From Nitrospirota bacterium (GTDB lineage: Bacteria; Nitrospirota; Thermodesulfovibrionia; UBA6902), in the NCBI GenBank assembly GCA_016207885.1, contig JACQZE010000010.1, forward strand, positions 1 through 64,000: DNA of 64,000 nt. Direction: 5' to 3'. Shown piece after piece: positions 44,616-53,321 of this stretch (position 1 is its first letter; every line of letters begins with the position of its first letter). A program made the position numbers and the translations under genes. Under the pieces are notes generated by a model. That model saw only the letters and a program-made list of their open reading frames with translations, did no database searches and had not been told where the DNA came from.

Positions 44616-45641
44616 ATGTCTATCCGCCAGCAGACAGAAGATATAGAGAAACAGATTCTCCATCCAAAGGCCATGCTGAGTTCAAAGAGCAGGGGGAGGA
44701 AGAAGAAAGAGAGAGAAGGCGAGATCAGGACATGCTTTCAGAGGGACAGGGACAGGATCATTCACTCCAAGTCTTTTAGGAGGCTGAAGCACAAGACGCA
44801 GGTCTTTCTGGCTCCGAGAGGCGATCACTACAGGACGCGCCTTACCCACACACTCGAAGTTTCCCAGATAGCCCGGACAATTGCCAGAGCTCTCAGGCTC
44901 AATGAAGACCTGACCGAAGCTATCGCGCTTGGGCACGATCTCGGGCATACTCCTTTCGGGCATGCTGGAGAGGATGTATTGCGTGATATATATCCGGGTG
45001 GGTTCAAGCATTACAAACAGAGCCTCAGGGTTGTTGATGTCCTTGAACGCAACGGGCAGGGACTTAACCTCACTTATGAAGTCAGGGACGGCATAGTTAA
45101 GCACTCAAAGGGCAAGGGTGATATATTCTCACCCGGCAGTAAGAGCACGCTTGAAGGCCAGATAGTCAGGGTGTCGGATATAATCGCATATGTTAACCAT
45201 GACCTTGATGATGCTGTGAGAGCCGGTGTCCTGAAACGTTCCAGCATTCCTTCAGGTTTTCTTAAGATAGGCGACACGCAGGCTAAAAGGATCAATACCA
45301 TGGTGAAGGATCTGATATACTCATCGCTTGATTCAGATCTTGAATTTATCCAGATGAGCCCGGGCATTAACGATATCACTTATGCTCTAAGAGATTTTCT
45401 GTATGAAAATGTTTATGAAGGCGAGATAGCAAAAAAGGAGTTTAAAAAGGCACGAAAGATACTGCTTGACCTTTACGAATATTACATGGAGCATACAGAA
45501 GAGGTTTTTAATGAATATCCAAAAGATATAACCAGAAATAAAAAGAGAATGGTTTGTGATTTTATTGCCGGTATGACTGACAGGTTTGCCCTTATGATGT
45601 ATGAGAAGCACTTTATGCCGCAGCCGTGGATGGTCTTTTGA
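44616..45641 (+). CDS. dgt: dGTP triphosphohydrolase-like HD protein
   Basis: The 341-residue protein has the HD-domain marks of dGTPases: [49 protein letters not shown] and a later [17 protein letters not shown]. dGTPases convert dGTP to deoxyguanosine and triphosphate; this short non-E. coli type acts on several dNTPs in relatives. It follows the unknown small gene by six bases. Confidence 0.95.
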   Translation: MSIRQQTEDIEKQILHPKAMLSSKSRGRKKKEREGEIRTCFQRDRDRIIHSKSFRRLKHKTQVFLAPRGDHYRTRLTHTLEVSQIARTIARALRLNEDLTEAIALGHDLGHTPFGHAGEDVLRDIYPGGFKHYKQSLRVVDVLERNGQGLNLTYEVRDGIVKHSKGKGDIFSPGSKSTLEGQIVRVSDIIAYVNHDLDDAVRAGVLKRSSIPSGFLKIGDTQAKRINTMVKDLIYSSLDSDLEFIQMSPGINDITYALRDFLYENVYEGEIAKKEFKKARKILLDLYEYYMEHTEEVFNEYPKDITRNKKRMVCDFIAGMTDRFALMMYEKHFMPQPWMVF

Positions 45642-45668
45642 TATCACGGTTTCTTAAACCCGATTGTC

Positions 45669-45697
45669 TTGACAATGTCTGTATGTCCCCTTATAAT
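45669..45697 (+). promoter_or_regulatory. Consensus sigma-70 promoter of ihfA
   Basis: TTGACA (45669-45674) and TATAAT (45692-45697) are both perfect with an optimal 17-base spacer, 24 bases upstream of the ihfA ATG. Confidence 0.85.
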
Positions 45698-45721
45698 TAA
45701 GAAAAAGTCTGGAGGATCAAT

Positions 45722-46000
45722 ATGACAAAAGCTGATTTAGCCGATAAAATATATGAAACAGTAGGCCTTTCCAAAAAAGAAGCTGCAGGTATTGTGGAAC
45801 TTCTTTTTGATAACATGAAAAATATCCTTTCCGAAGGTGAGTCAATAAAGATAACCGGTTTTGGAACATTTCTTGTCAGAAAGAAAAGCGCCCGCAGAGG
45901 CAGAAACCCGAAGACCGGGGAAGAGATACAGATTGAACAGAGAAGAGTTGTAACTTTTAAGCCCAGCCTTCAGTTTAAATCCCTTGTTGAAAAGGTATAG
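45722..46000 (+). CDS. ihfA: Integration host factor subunit alpha
   Basis: The 92-residue HU/IHF-family protein has the DNA-bending fold with IKITGFGTFLVRKKSARRGRNPKTGEEIQIEQRRVVTFKPS. The RRGRNPKTGEEI arm and the VTFKPS ending match the IHF alpha type. It bends DNA for transcription (including sigma-54 promoters), recombination and replication. It has a perfect sigma-70 promoter and a TGGAGG site, and is followed five bases later by a MerR gene, the same order as pheT-ihfA-merR in many bacteria. Confidence 0.95.
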   Translation: MTKADLADKIYETVGLSKKEAAGIVELLFDNMKNILSEGESIKITGFGTFLVRKKSARRGRNPKTGEEIQIEQRRVVTFKPSLQFKSLVEKV

Positions 46001-46005
46001 ATCTT

Positions 46006-46347
46006 ATGGCGCCTTCAGTCCAGGGAGGGATGATTCCGGACAAGCTCTTCTATAAGATCGGCGAGGTGAGCAGCATCGCTGATATCGAGTCTTATGTATT
46101 GAGGTACTGGGAATCCGAGTTCCCTTTTCTCAATCCCAGGAAGAATAAGGCCGGCCAAAGAGTATATACCAGGAAAGATCTTGAAACGGTGCTCAAGATA
46201 AAGAACCTTTTATATAAAGAAAAATATACAATAGCCGGAGTAAAAAATAAGTTTGCCAAGCAGTCGGATGTGAAAAGTTCTGTATCGTTAGATACAATTC
46301 AGAGCGTTAAGAAGAAGCTTAAAGATATCCTTAAGACTCTAAAGTAA
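46006..46347 (+). CDS. MerR-family transcriptional regulator
   Basis: The 113-residue protein starts FYKIGEVSSIADIESYVLRYWESEFPFLNPRKNKAGQRVYTRKDLETVLKIKNLLYKEKYTIAGVKNKF, a MerR winged helix with the Y-W/R-E and R-Y-x-x-x-D landmarks. The C-terminus is a short helix without a metal-binding cysteine set. It is the small MerR homologue often found after ihfA. The inducer and targets are unknown. Confidence 0.93.
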   Translation: MAPSVQGGMIPDKLFYKIGEVSSIADIESYVLRYWESEFPFLNPRKNKAGQRVYTRKDLETVLKIKNLLYKEKYTIAGVKNKFAKQSDVKSSVSLDTIQSVKKKLKDILKTLK

Positions 46348-46402
46348 GACCTGGAAGTTTCTGTAGCACTATACCAGGCTGCAGTGCAGTAACGGTTATC
46401 AG

Positions 46403-46420
46403 ACCCCATGTGTATGGGGT
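46403..46420 (+). other. GC-rich hairpin upstream of tRNA-Pro
   Basis: ACCCCAT (46403-46409) pairs with ATGGGGT (46414-46420) around GTGT, and a T tract follows 14 bases later (46434-46439). The sequence before it also contains CCTGG/CCAGG and GCTGCAGTGCAG inverted repeats. This might be the terminator of the merR transcript or part of a small RNA. Confidence 0.4.
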
Positions 46421-46441
46421 GACAGGAGTTCAGTTTTTTAT

Positions 46442-46518
<77 letters not shown>

Positions 46519-46602
46519 TTAAACAGTAACATTGTTTATTATTAAATTTATTTTAATATCAAGCGGTTAGATGGCTTTTCTTTGTTTAATTATTTAAACC
46601 TT

Positions 46603-46625
46603 GGGTGGGCCATCCCCCCCTTTTT
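46603..46625 (+). terminator. Possible terminator after tRNA-Pro
   Basis: GGGTGGG pairs with CCCCCCC (one mismatch) around CCAT and is followed by TTTTT. Confidence 0.4.
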
Positions 46626-46718
46626 ATTTCATGAGTAAAATGTTATAGTATTTACGTTACACCCCCATTAGAAAGAAGAGTTTTTTAGCGGGGATACTTC
46701 ATGCCTCATTATTTTATA

Positions 46719-46748
46719 GAGTGGGTTCTCCCACTCTTTTGTTTTTTT
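46719..46748 (+). terminator. Leader attenuator hairpin before rimP
   Basis: GAGTGGG (46719-46725) pairs with CCCACTC (46730-46736) around TTCT, followed by TTTTGTTTTTTT. The terminator ends at the rimP start region, so it can only be an attenuator for the operon rather than an end for the previous gene. A GTGGG/CCCAC leader hairpin of this type before rimP-nusA is common in bacteria and fits autoregulation by NusA. Confidence 0.7.
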
Positions 46749-46758
46749 GGAATATGAA

Positions 46759-47223
46759 ATGGATATAAAGGAACTGGAAGATAAAGTGAAAAATATGATT
46801 GAGCCTGTTATTGACTCAATCGGGATTGAACTTGACCGTCTTTCGATCAGGAAGATGCATGGCAGCTACCTGATGAGGGTATTTATTGATAAGGACAATG
46901 GCATTACTATTGACGATTGTGAGAATGTCAGCCGGGAGGTGGAGGCGATTCTTGATGTGGAGGATCCGATTCCGGGCTCGTATGTCCTTGAGGTCTCTTC
47001 ACCCGGGCTTGACAGGCCTTTAAAAGGAGCAAAAGACATTAGAAAACATATAGGCAAGACTGCAAGGGTTGTGATAAACAACCCTATAGATAAGCAGACT
47101 TTTTTTGTCGGGAAGATTGTACAGTGTGATGATATTGGGGTGGTATTGCTTTTGCCCAAGGATAAGGAAATAAAGATACCTTTTGAGAATATCTCGAAGG
47201 CAAGACTTGAAGTGGAGGTCTAA
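46759..47223 (+). CDS. rimP: Ribosome maturation factor RimP
   Basis: RimP assists 30S subunit maturation. The 154-residue product (from the ATG at 46759) has IGIELDRLSIRKMHGSYLMRVFIDKDNGITIDDCENVSREVEAILDVEDPIPGSYVLEVSSPGLDRPL, typical of the family's two domains. An in-frame TTG at 46747 inside the T tract of the leader hairpin is a less likely start. It is followed by nusA two bases later. Confidence 0.94.
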   Translation: MDIKELEDKVKNMIEPVIDSIGIELDRLSIRKMHGSYLMRVFIDKDNGITIDDCENVSREVEAILDVEDPIPGSYVLEVSSPGLDRPLKGAKDIRKHIGKTARVVINNPIDKQTFFVGKIVQCDDIGVVLLLPKDKEIKIPFENISKARLEVEV

Positions 47224-47225
47224 TA

Positions 47226-48356
47226 ATGAATCGTGAATTAATTCAGATAATCGAGCATATGAGCAAGGAGAGGGGGATTCCCAAAGAATCTATCATACTG
47301 ACTCTCGAATCAGCTATCTTGTCTGCAGTAAGAAAGAAGATAGGATTGAAGCCTGAAATAGATATTAAGATAAATACAGAAAAGGGCGGAATTTCTATTA
47401 ATGCGAAAAAGAAGGTAGTTAAAAAGGTTCTGTCGCCTGATGAGGAGATTTCTCTTAAGGATGCCAAAAAGATAGATCCTTCCAAAGAGATCGATGACGA
47501 GGTTGATACCCCTATATCTTTTGATAATTTTGATTTCGGAAGGATAGCGGCCCAGACAGCAAAACAGGTCCTGTTTCAGAGGGTGAAAGAGGCTGAGAAA
47601 GAGGCTATATTTGAGGAGTTCAAGAGCAAGGCCGGGCAGATCATCAGCGGTGTAGTTATACGCAGAGAAAAGGGTAACTATTATGTGACTCTTGGAAGAG
47701 CGGAAGCGACTCTTCCTCAAAAGTCAACATTGCCTTCAGAGACGCTCAAGAGGGGAGAAACTATTCGCGCCTATATAGAGGAAGTGAAAATTGTTAACAA
47801 GGCCCCGCTGATACTTCTTTCCAGGACACATCCGAGATTTGTTGCTGAACTCTTCAAGATGGAGATACCGGAGATTTACGACGGCCTTGTTGAGATAAGG
47901 GATATCGTGCGTGAGGCCGGAGACAGGACAAAACTGACTGTCATCTCGAAAAACTCCATGATAGACCCTGTCGGCGCCTGCGTAGGCATGAAAGGCACAA
48001 GGGTGCAGTCAATCGTCAGGGAGCTGAAGGGGGAGAGGATCGATATTATCCCCTGGACCGATGACCCTCGCACGCTGATACCCAAAGCGCTCAGCCCGGC
48101 TCATGTGGAAAGTATCGGCCTTGATGAAGAAGGTAAATCCGCCATGGTCGTTGTCAACGATCAGCAGCTGTCTATAGCTATAGGGAAAAAAGGACAGAAC
48201 GTCAGGCTGGCATCTCAGCTGACCGGTTGGGAGATCGAGATAATCGGCGAGTCGGAATATAACAAGATGAGGTCGGGAAACACTGAATCTGAAGAACCCC
48301 GGAAGAATGAAGGAGAGTTCCAGGAGGAGCCAGCCTCTGAGGATGAAGAAAGCTAA
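47226..48356 (+). CDS. nusA: Transcription termination/antitermination protein NusA
   Basis: The 376-residue protein has the N-terminal RNA-polymerase-binding domain (VRKKIGLKPEIDIKIN), the S1 domain (about residues 135-200), KH1 (VGACVGMKGTRVQSIVRELKGERIDIIPW) and KH2 (LSIAIGKKGQNVRLASQLTGWEIEI). The C-terminal acidic repeats of proteobacterial NusA are absent, as is common elsewhere. A GGAGG precedes the ATG. The usual next gene infB is missing; recG overlaps instead. Confidence 0.96.
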   Translation: MNRELIQIIEHMSKERGIPKESIILTLESAILSAVRKKIGLKPEIDIKINTEKGGISINAKKKVVKKVLSPDEEISLKDAKKIDPSKEIDDEVDTPISFDNFDFGRIAAQTAKQVLFQRVKEAEKEAIFEEFKSKAGQIISGVVIRREKGNYYVTLGRAEATLPQKSTLPSETLKRGETIRAYIEEVKIVNKAPLILLSRTHPRFVAELFKMEIPEIYDGLVEIRDIVREAGDRTKLTVISKNSMIDPVGACVGMKGTRVQSIVRELKGERIDIIPWTDDPRTLIPKALSPAHVESIGLDEEGKSAMVVVNDQQLSIAIGKKGQNVRLASQLTGWEIEIIGESEYNKMRSGNTESEEPRKNEGEFQEEPASEDEES

Positions 48357-50469
48357 GGGTTCAGGCGAGGCAAGCGATTCCGTATCTTTCCCGAAAATAA
48401 CAAAAGATACCTCTGTCCAGTACCTTAAGGGCGTCGGCCCTGCACGTGCCAGGCTTTTTGAAAGGCTTCATCTGAAAACCATTGAAGATCTTTTGTTTCA
48501 CTTCCCAAGACGGTATGAAGACAGAAGGAACCTCAGTAAAATATCTGGCCTCAAATACGGGAGCCATGAGACAACCGTAGGCCAAATAGTATCTGCAGGG
48601 ATCGTCACAACCCGCAATAGAAGGATGAAGATATTTGAGGCCGCCCTCAGGGATGATTCCGGTATTCTTATCTGTAAATGGTTTAACCAGCCGTATCTCA
48701 AACAGTACCTGAAAGAAGGGTATGAGATTGTTGTCAGCGGCGTTGTAAAGGGCGGCAATAATGCGGCTACAGCCCTGATGGAGAATCCTGATTTTGAGCT
48801 GATCGGGAAAGAAGATAAATTCATTCATACCTCCAGGATAGTGCCTTTTCATAACGCCACAGAAGGACTTAAACCAAAACAGCTTCGAATCTTGATCTTT
48901 CATACTATCGAGCAACATCTTGATATAGTGCAGGATTATCTTCCCACTGATATTCTGGAACGGAACGGATTAAAGCCCCTCCCCTGGAGCATTAAAGAGG
49001 CGCACTTTCCTGAAGAGATATCTGATATAAGTGAGTTAAACAGGGGTATGAGCCCTGCGCACAGGCGGCTTATCTTTGATGAATTTTTTCTGCTCGAACT
49101 CGGCCTTGCCCTTAACAAGAAAAAGATGACGATAGAGAAGGGCATAAGTTTTAAAGGCAGGAGTGATCTCGTCACTCGTTTTATAAATGGGCTTTCATTT
49201 AAGCTTACCGGCGCTCAGAAGAGAGTGATAGAGCAGGTAAGTTTTGATATGGAGAAGGATGTTCCAATGAACCGTCTTCTTCATGGTGATGTGGGCTGCG
49301 GAAAGACTGTTGTTGCTCTTGTTGCCATGCTTATCGCGGTTGACAACGGTTATCAGGCATGCCTGATGTCGCCGACCGAGCTTCTTGCAGAACAGCATTA
49401 CATAAACATTAAAAAGATGGCAGAGGGGCTTGGCCTGAATATCGCGCTTCTGACATCAAGCAGCAAAGGCGGGCCTTGTGAGGATATCTCAAGCGGGGCT
49501 GCACAGGTAGTGATCGGAACTCATTCACTTATTCAGGAAGCTGTGGAGTTCAAGGCGCTTGGCCTTGCCGTTATAGATGAACAGCACAGGTTCGGTGTTG
49601 TTCAGAGGGCGGATTTGAGGCGTAAAGGGAATAACCCTGATATACTCATCATGACCGCAACCCCGATACCCAGAACACTTGCATTGACGCTTTACGGTGA
49701 CCTTGATATCTCTATAATTGATGAACTTCCTTCAGGCAGAAAGCCAATTATGACAAAGATATTGTTCCCTTCCCAGAGAGATGATGTTTACTCCCGTATT
49801 GAGACAGAGATATCAAAGGGCAGGCAGGCATATATAGTTTATCCTTTGATCGAGGGATCTGAGAAGTCAGACCTCAAATCAGCCATAGATGGCGCAGAGG
49901 CGCTCAAAAAGAAATTTCCTGATAAAAGGATAGGCCTTGTTCATGGCAAGATTGACCGCAATGAGAGAGAGTCTGTAATGGAGAGCTTCAAATCCGGAGA
50001 GATAGACATACTTGTTTCAACCACTGTTATTGAAGTAGGTATAGATGTGCCGAATGCCTCCCTCATGCTTATCGTCCATGCGGAAAGGTTCGGGCTTGCG
50101 CAATTGCATCAACTAAGGGGAAGGATCGGCAGGGGTGGCTATGAGTCATACTGCCTGCTGCTGGCTTACCCTCCATGCAGTGATGATGCAAAGAGACGCC
50201 TTAAGGTGATGGAGGCAACCGGTGACGGCTTCAGGATAGCTGAGGAGGACCTTGCAATAAGAGGCCCTGGAGAATTTTTCGGCACAAAGCAGTCGGGCAT
50301 CCCGGAATTGCAGATTGCTGATATAATAAGGGACATTGGAATTCTCGAGATAGCGCGGAGAGAGGCGTTTGATCTTGCAGATGCCGACCCCGGGCTGAAC
50401 CTGCACCCTTTACTTAAGGAAACTTTGGACAAGAGATGGGCGGGAAGATTAGAACTGGTTAAAAGCTGA
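48343..50469 (+). CDS. recG: ATP-dependent DNA helicase RecG
   Basis: RecG is the branch-migration helicase that rescues stalled forks. The protein (about 708 residues from this start) has the wedge domain (VQYLKGVGPARARLFERLHLKTIEDLLFHFPRRYEDRR), helicase motifs I (MNRLLHGDVGCGKTVVAL), Ia (CLMSPTELLAEQH), II (DEQHRFGVVQR), III (MTATPIPRTLALTLYGDLD) and VI (QLRGRIGRGG). The start at 48343 overlaps the end of nusA by 14 bases with GAGG close by. The longer frame back to 48307 is inside nusA. Confidence 0.96.
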   Translation: MKKAKGSGEASDSVSFPKITKDTSVQYLKGVGPARARLFERLHLKTIEDLLFHFPRRYEDRRNLSKISGLKYGSHETTVGQIVSAGIVTTRNRRMKIFEAALRDDSGILICKWFNQPYLKQYLKEGYEIVVSGVVKGGNNAATALMENPDFELIGKEDKFIHTSRIVPFHNATEGLKPKQLRILIFHTIEQHLDIVQDYLPTDILERNGLKPLPWSIKEAHFPEEISDISELNRGMSPAHRRLIFDEFFLLELGLALNKKKMTIEKGISFKGRSDLVTRFINGLSFKLTGAQKRVIEQVSFDMEKDVPMNRLLHGDVGCGKTVVALVAMLIAVDNGYQACLMSPTELLAEQHYINIKKMAEGLGLNIALLTSSSKGGPCEDISSGAAQVVIGTHSLIQEAVEFKALGLAVIDEQHRFGVVQRADLRRKGNNPDILIMTATPIPRTLALTLYGDLDISIIDELPSGRKPIMTKILFPSQRDDVYSRIETEISKGRQAYIVYPLIEGSEKSDLKSAIDGAEALKKKFPDKRIGLVHGKIDRNERESVMESFKSGEIDILVSTTVIEVGIDVPNASLMLIVHAERFGLAQLHQLRGRIGRGGYESYCLLLAYPPCSDDAKRRLKVMEATGDGFRIAEEDLAIRGPGEFFGTKQSGIPELQIADIIRDIGILEIARREAFDLADADPGLNLHPLLKETLDKRWAGRLELVKS

Positions 50470-50545
50470 AGGTGAAAAGTTTATAATTGCTGGTTCGTTA
50501 AATCTTCACTTCTGACTCTTGACATTCAACTCTTTTGGAGGATAT

Positions 50546-50860
50546 ATGATGATAGAAAAGATAAGAAAGAGTTTTAATGACGGAGTAGCGAATCTCAGGT
50601 GGCTGGCTAATTTCCTTGCAGAGCGTACAAGAGCTGAAACATCCATATTTAAACTGCGCTATGAAAGCAGCAAACTTGAGAACAGGATTGATGAACTTTA
50701 CAGAGATGTCGGCAAGAGGGTGCTGGAGATCAAGGAGAAGGAGGAAAAGGATGTTTTTAAGGATTTCATTATCCTCCAGACGATTGATGAGATAAAGGCG
50801 CTGAGGAAAGAGATCGATGATTACAGCGGGAAGGAAGAGGAGTTTAAAAAGATCACATAA
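50546..50860 (+). CDS. Coiled-coil small protein of unknown function
   Basis: The 104-residue product begins at paired ATGs after GGAGG. It is helical with heptad character: LANFLAERTRAETSIFKLRYESSKLENRIDELYRDVGKRVLEIKEKEEKDVFKDFIILQTIDEIKALRKEIDDY. No family name is evident. Its stop shares a base with the prepilin peptidase start, so it is translated with it and may belong to the type IV pilus or secretion system in some way. Confidence 0.78.
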   Translation: MMIEKIRKSFNDGVANLRWLANFLAERTRAETSIFKLRYESSKLENRIDELYRDVGKRVLEIKEKEEKDVFKDFIILQTIDEIKALRKEIDDYSGKEEEFKKIT

Positions 50861-51648
50861 TGATAATGTATATTATTTTTTTCATATACGGCCTCCTGGT
50901 AGGTTCTTTTCTTAATGTTTGTATCTACCGCATTCCTATGGGGTTATCTATAGTAAGGCCTGGCTCACTCTGTCCTTCATGCGGCAATCCTGTGAAGTTC
51001 TATGACAATATCCCTGTTTTAGGTTATATATTCCTCGGCGGGAAATGCAGGGCGTGTAAGGCAGGCATTTCTTCAAGGTATCCGCTTGTTGAGTTTCTCA
51101 ATGCTGTGTTATACATTATTCTTGTAAGCAGATTCGGAACCGGTTCAGTTCCGGCGCTGATAGTTTATTGCGCCCTTCTTTCAGCTCTTGTTGTTATTAC
51201 ATTCATTGATATTGACTACCAGATCATCCCGGATGTGATAAGCCTTTCAGGTATTCCTCTCGGGCTTCTTTTCGGGGCGACCTTGCTTCCGGACCCTTTT
51301 TTAAGAACAGAACTTTTGGGGTTTAAAACTTCTTTCATCGGATTTCTTGCAGGCGGGGCCGGATTCTATATGATAGCCGTTTTAGGAAAGCTTGCATTCA
51401 GAAAGGATGCGATGGGCGGCGGAGATATAAAGCTTATGGGCATGATAGGAGGTTTCCTCGGGTGGAAGGGGGTGATCCTTACTACTTTTTTAGGGAGCCT
51501 CTTCGGCGCAGTTATAGGGATAGCCCTGATCGTATGGAAAGGCAGGGAGTGGGGAGCGCAGATACCGTTTGGCCCATACCTCGCGCTCGGAGCTGTTGCC
51601 AGCCTCTTCTGGGGGCAGGAGATATTGGCCTGGTACGGAGTTTTTTAG
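50860..51648 (+). CDS. Prepilin peptidase (type IV leader peptidase / N-methyltransferase)
   Basis: The 262-residue inner membrane protein has the zinc-binding pair CPSCGNPV and CRACKAGISSRYPLVEFLNA in the cytoplasmic domain and the two aspartates of GGGD-type aspartic peptidases in DIDYQIIPD and MGGGDIKLMGMIGGFLG. It cleaves the leader of type IV pilins or pseudopilins and methylates the new N-terminus. The two-cysteine-pair domain implies that methylation activity is retained. No pilus genes are visible in the window. Confidence 0.95.
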   Translation: MIMYIIFFIYGLLVGSFLNVCIYRIPMGLSIVRPGSLCPSCGNPVKFYDNIPVLGYIFLGGKCRACKAGISSRYPLVEFLNAVLYIILVSRFGTGSVPALIVYCALLSALVVITFIDIDYQIIPDVISLSGIPLGLLFGATLLPDPFLRTELLGFKTSFIGFLAGGAGFYMIAVLGKLAFRKDAMGGGDIKLMGMIGGFLGWKGVILTTFLGSLFGAVIGIALIVWKGREWGAQIPFGPYLALGAVASLFWGQEILAWYGVF

Positions 51649-51881
51649 TAGGCTATATTTCCCGCTTTCCTGCAATAGAAATGTCCGGTTCTTGCCATTT
51701 TAACCCTTCAAAGCCCGTATCCTTGTCAGATCTATTTAAAATCCTAATGATCTCATAGGATAAACGCATTATTGGTTTTGAATATGTATAATAAAAAAAT
51801 AATTATCCTTACTTATCTAAGCATTCACCCCACAGATCTTTGTTGTGGCTGAGAAAGTAATAATATGGAGTGAAAAACGCT

Positions 51882-52340
51882 ATGTTAACTATCAAAGATG
51901 TATTGCAGTCAAAAAGTTCAGCTATCTGGTCAGTCTGTCCTGACGATTCCGCTTATAAGACAATGGAACTAATGGCGGAGAAAAATATAGGGGTATTGGT
52001 AGTCATTGATGGAGATAATGTTGTCGGTATAGTCTCTGAGAGAGATTTGGCCAGAAAAATAATCTTAAAAGAGCTGTCTTCCAAAAAAGTTTCTGTCAAA
52101 AAAATAATGACAAAGGACATATACTGCATCACTCCTGATAAGTCTGTTGAAGAGTGTATGGGTGTCATGACAACCGCTCATATCCGCCATATGCCCGTCT
52201 TTGAAAATAAGAGGCTGATAGGTGTCATAACCTTCGGCGATATTGCCAACGCGCTGCTTGTTGAACAGGAGATAAAGATACAGGATCTGGAGAGCTACTT
52301 CTCTTGCTGCGATTCCGTATCATTCGATCATGATGTTTGA
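51882..52340 (+). CDS. CBS-domain protein
   Basis: The roughly 152-residue protein (from this start) contains two CBS repeats: MLTIKDVLQSKSSAIWSVCPDDSAYKTMELMAEKNIGVLVVIDGDNVVGIVSERDLARKI and KKIMTKDIYCITPDKSVEECMGVMTTAHIRHMPVFENKRLIGVITFGDIANALL. Such stand-alone pairs bind adenosine nucleotides and regulate unknown targets. GGAG lies 11 bases before the chosen ATG; an earlier GTG sits on that site. Confidence 0.9.
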   Translation: MLTIKDVLQSKSSAIWSVCPDDSAYKTMELMAEKNIGVLVVIDGDNVVGIVSERDLARKIILKELSSKKVSVKKIMTKDIYCITPDKSVEECMGVMTTAHIRHMPVFENKRLIGVITFGDIANALLVEQEIKIQDLESYFSCCDSVSFDHDV

Positions 52341-52420
52341 TCTGCATTACGGTTGCGTTGCAGTCAGGCAATTCAACTAACTCTCAGGTTTTTCCTCTCT
52401 GCTGTTATACTATCTGTCTT

Positions 52421-53287
52421 ATGGCTGATTATAAAGTTAAAACAAAGAGCAGTCTGGTTGATTTTCTGGCTGATGCCGGATTCACGAGAACCAAGGTGAA
52501 GCAGCTGCTTAAACACAGGGCCATTGAAGTGAATGGAAAGGCGGCCAAGGTGCTCAGCCGTCTTTTGCTTGAGGGAGATACAGTTTCGATAAGTAAAGAG
52601 AGAAAAGAAAAGAAAGAGATAAAAATGGTTCCTCCAATGGGTATCAAGGTCATTTATGAGGACGATGATCTCATAGTCATAGAAAAGCCCGCCGGCCTGC
52701 TGACAATAGCCTCTGAGGCAGAAAAGATTAAGACTGCGTATTATCAGCTGAACGAATTCTTTAAGATGAGGGCTCCGGGAACAAATGAAAGGTTATTTAT
52801 TGTTCACCGTCTGGACCGGGATACATCAGGCCTTATCGTCTTTGCAAAGAATGAGAAGACCAAAAGGATACTCCAGGGGAACTGGGATCAGGTTGATAAA
52901 CGGTATTACGCTATAGTTGAAGGCAAGCCCGTGAAAGAAGAGTCTGAGATCAGAAGCAGGCTGAGCGAGACCAAATCGCTTAAGGTATATAGTACCCGGC
53001 ATTCGGATGATGGAAAACTTGCTATAACAAAGTACCGGGTACTAAAGAAAGGATCCGAGTATTCTCTTCTTGAAATACTGCTTGAAACAGGACGTAAGAA
53101 CCAGATACGCGTTCATCTTTCTGATATCGGCCATCCTGTGGCCGGCGATAAAAAATACGGGGCAAAGACAAATCCTTTCAGCCGTCTCGGGCTGCATGCC
53201 TGCCTCCTTTCATTTAAACACCCGGCTACCGGGATCCTATTACGTTTTGAGAGTAAACTTCCGGCTGTGTTCGGTAAGTTCAACTGA
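52421..53287 (+). CDS. RluA-family pseudouridine synthase
   Basis: The protein (about 288 residues from this start) has an N-terminal S4 domain (SSLVDFLADAGFTRTKVKQLLKHRAIEVNGKA) and the pseudouridine synthase domain with the catalytic aspartate in IVHRLDRDTSGLIVFAKN and ETGRKNQIRVHLSDIGHPVAGDKKYG. It modifies rRNA or tRNA uridines; the exact site is unknown. Its start at 52421 replaces an extension without a ribosome-binding site. Confidence 0.93.
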   Translation: MADYKVKTKSSLVDFLADAGFTRTKVKQLLKHRAIEVNGKAAKVLSRLLLEGDTVSISKERKEKKEIKMVPPMGIKVIYEDDDLIVIEKPAGLLTIASEAEKIKTAYYQLNEFFKMRAPGTNERLFIVHRLDRDTSGLIVFAKNEKTKRILQGNWDQVDKRYYAIVEGKPVKEESEIRSRLSETKSLKVYSTRHSDDGKLAITKYRVLKKGSEYSLLEILLETGRKNQIRVHLSDIGHPVAGDKKYGAKTNPFSRLGLHACLLSFKHPATGILLRFESKLPAVFGKFN

Positions 53288-53321
53288 AAATCATATCAGG
53301 TATGAGGCCTGCCCCCGCCAA

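Noticed and set aside
51649-51881. Riboswitch or small RNA before the CBS-domain gene
   Set aside because: Only a short CCACA/TGTGG hairpin and a possible TATAAT were seen; no known riboswitch pattern.
53070-53321. Long upstream extension of the PIF1-type helicase frame
   Set aside because: It overlaps the RluA-family gene on the same strand out of frame and has no ribosome-binding site; ATG 53322 begins the recognisable protein.
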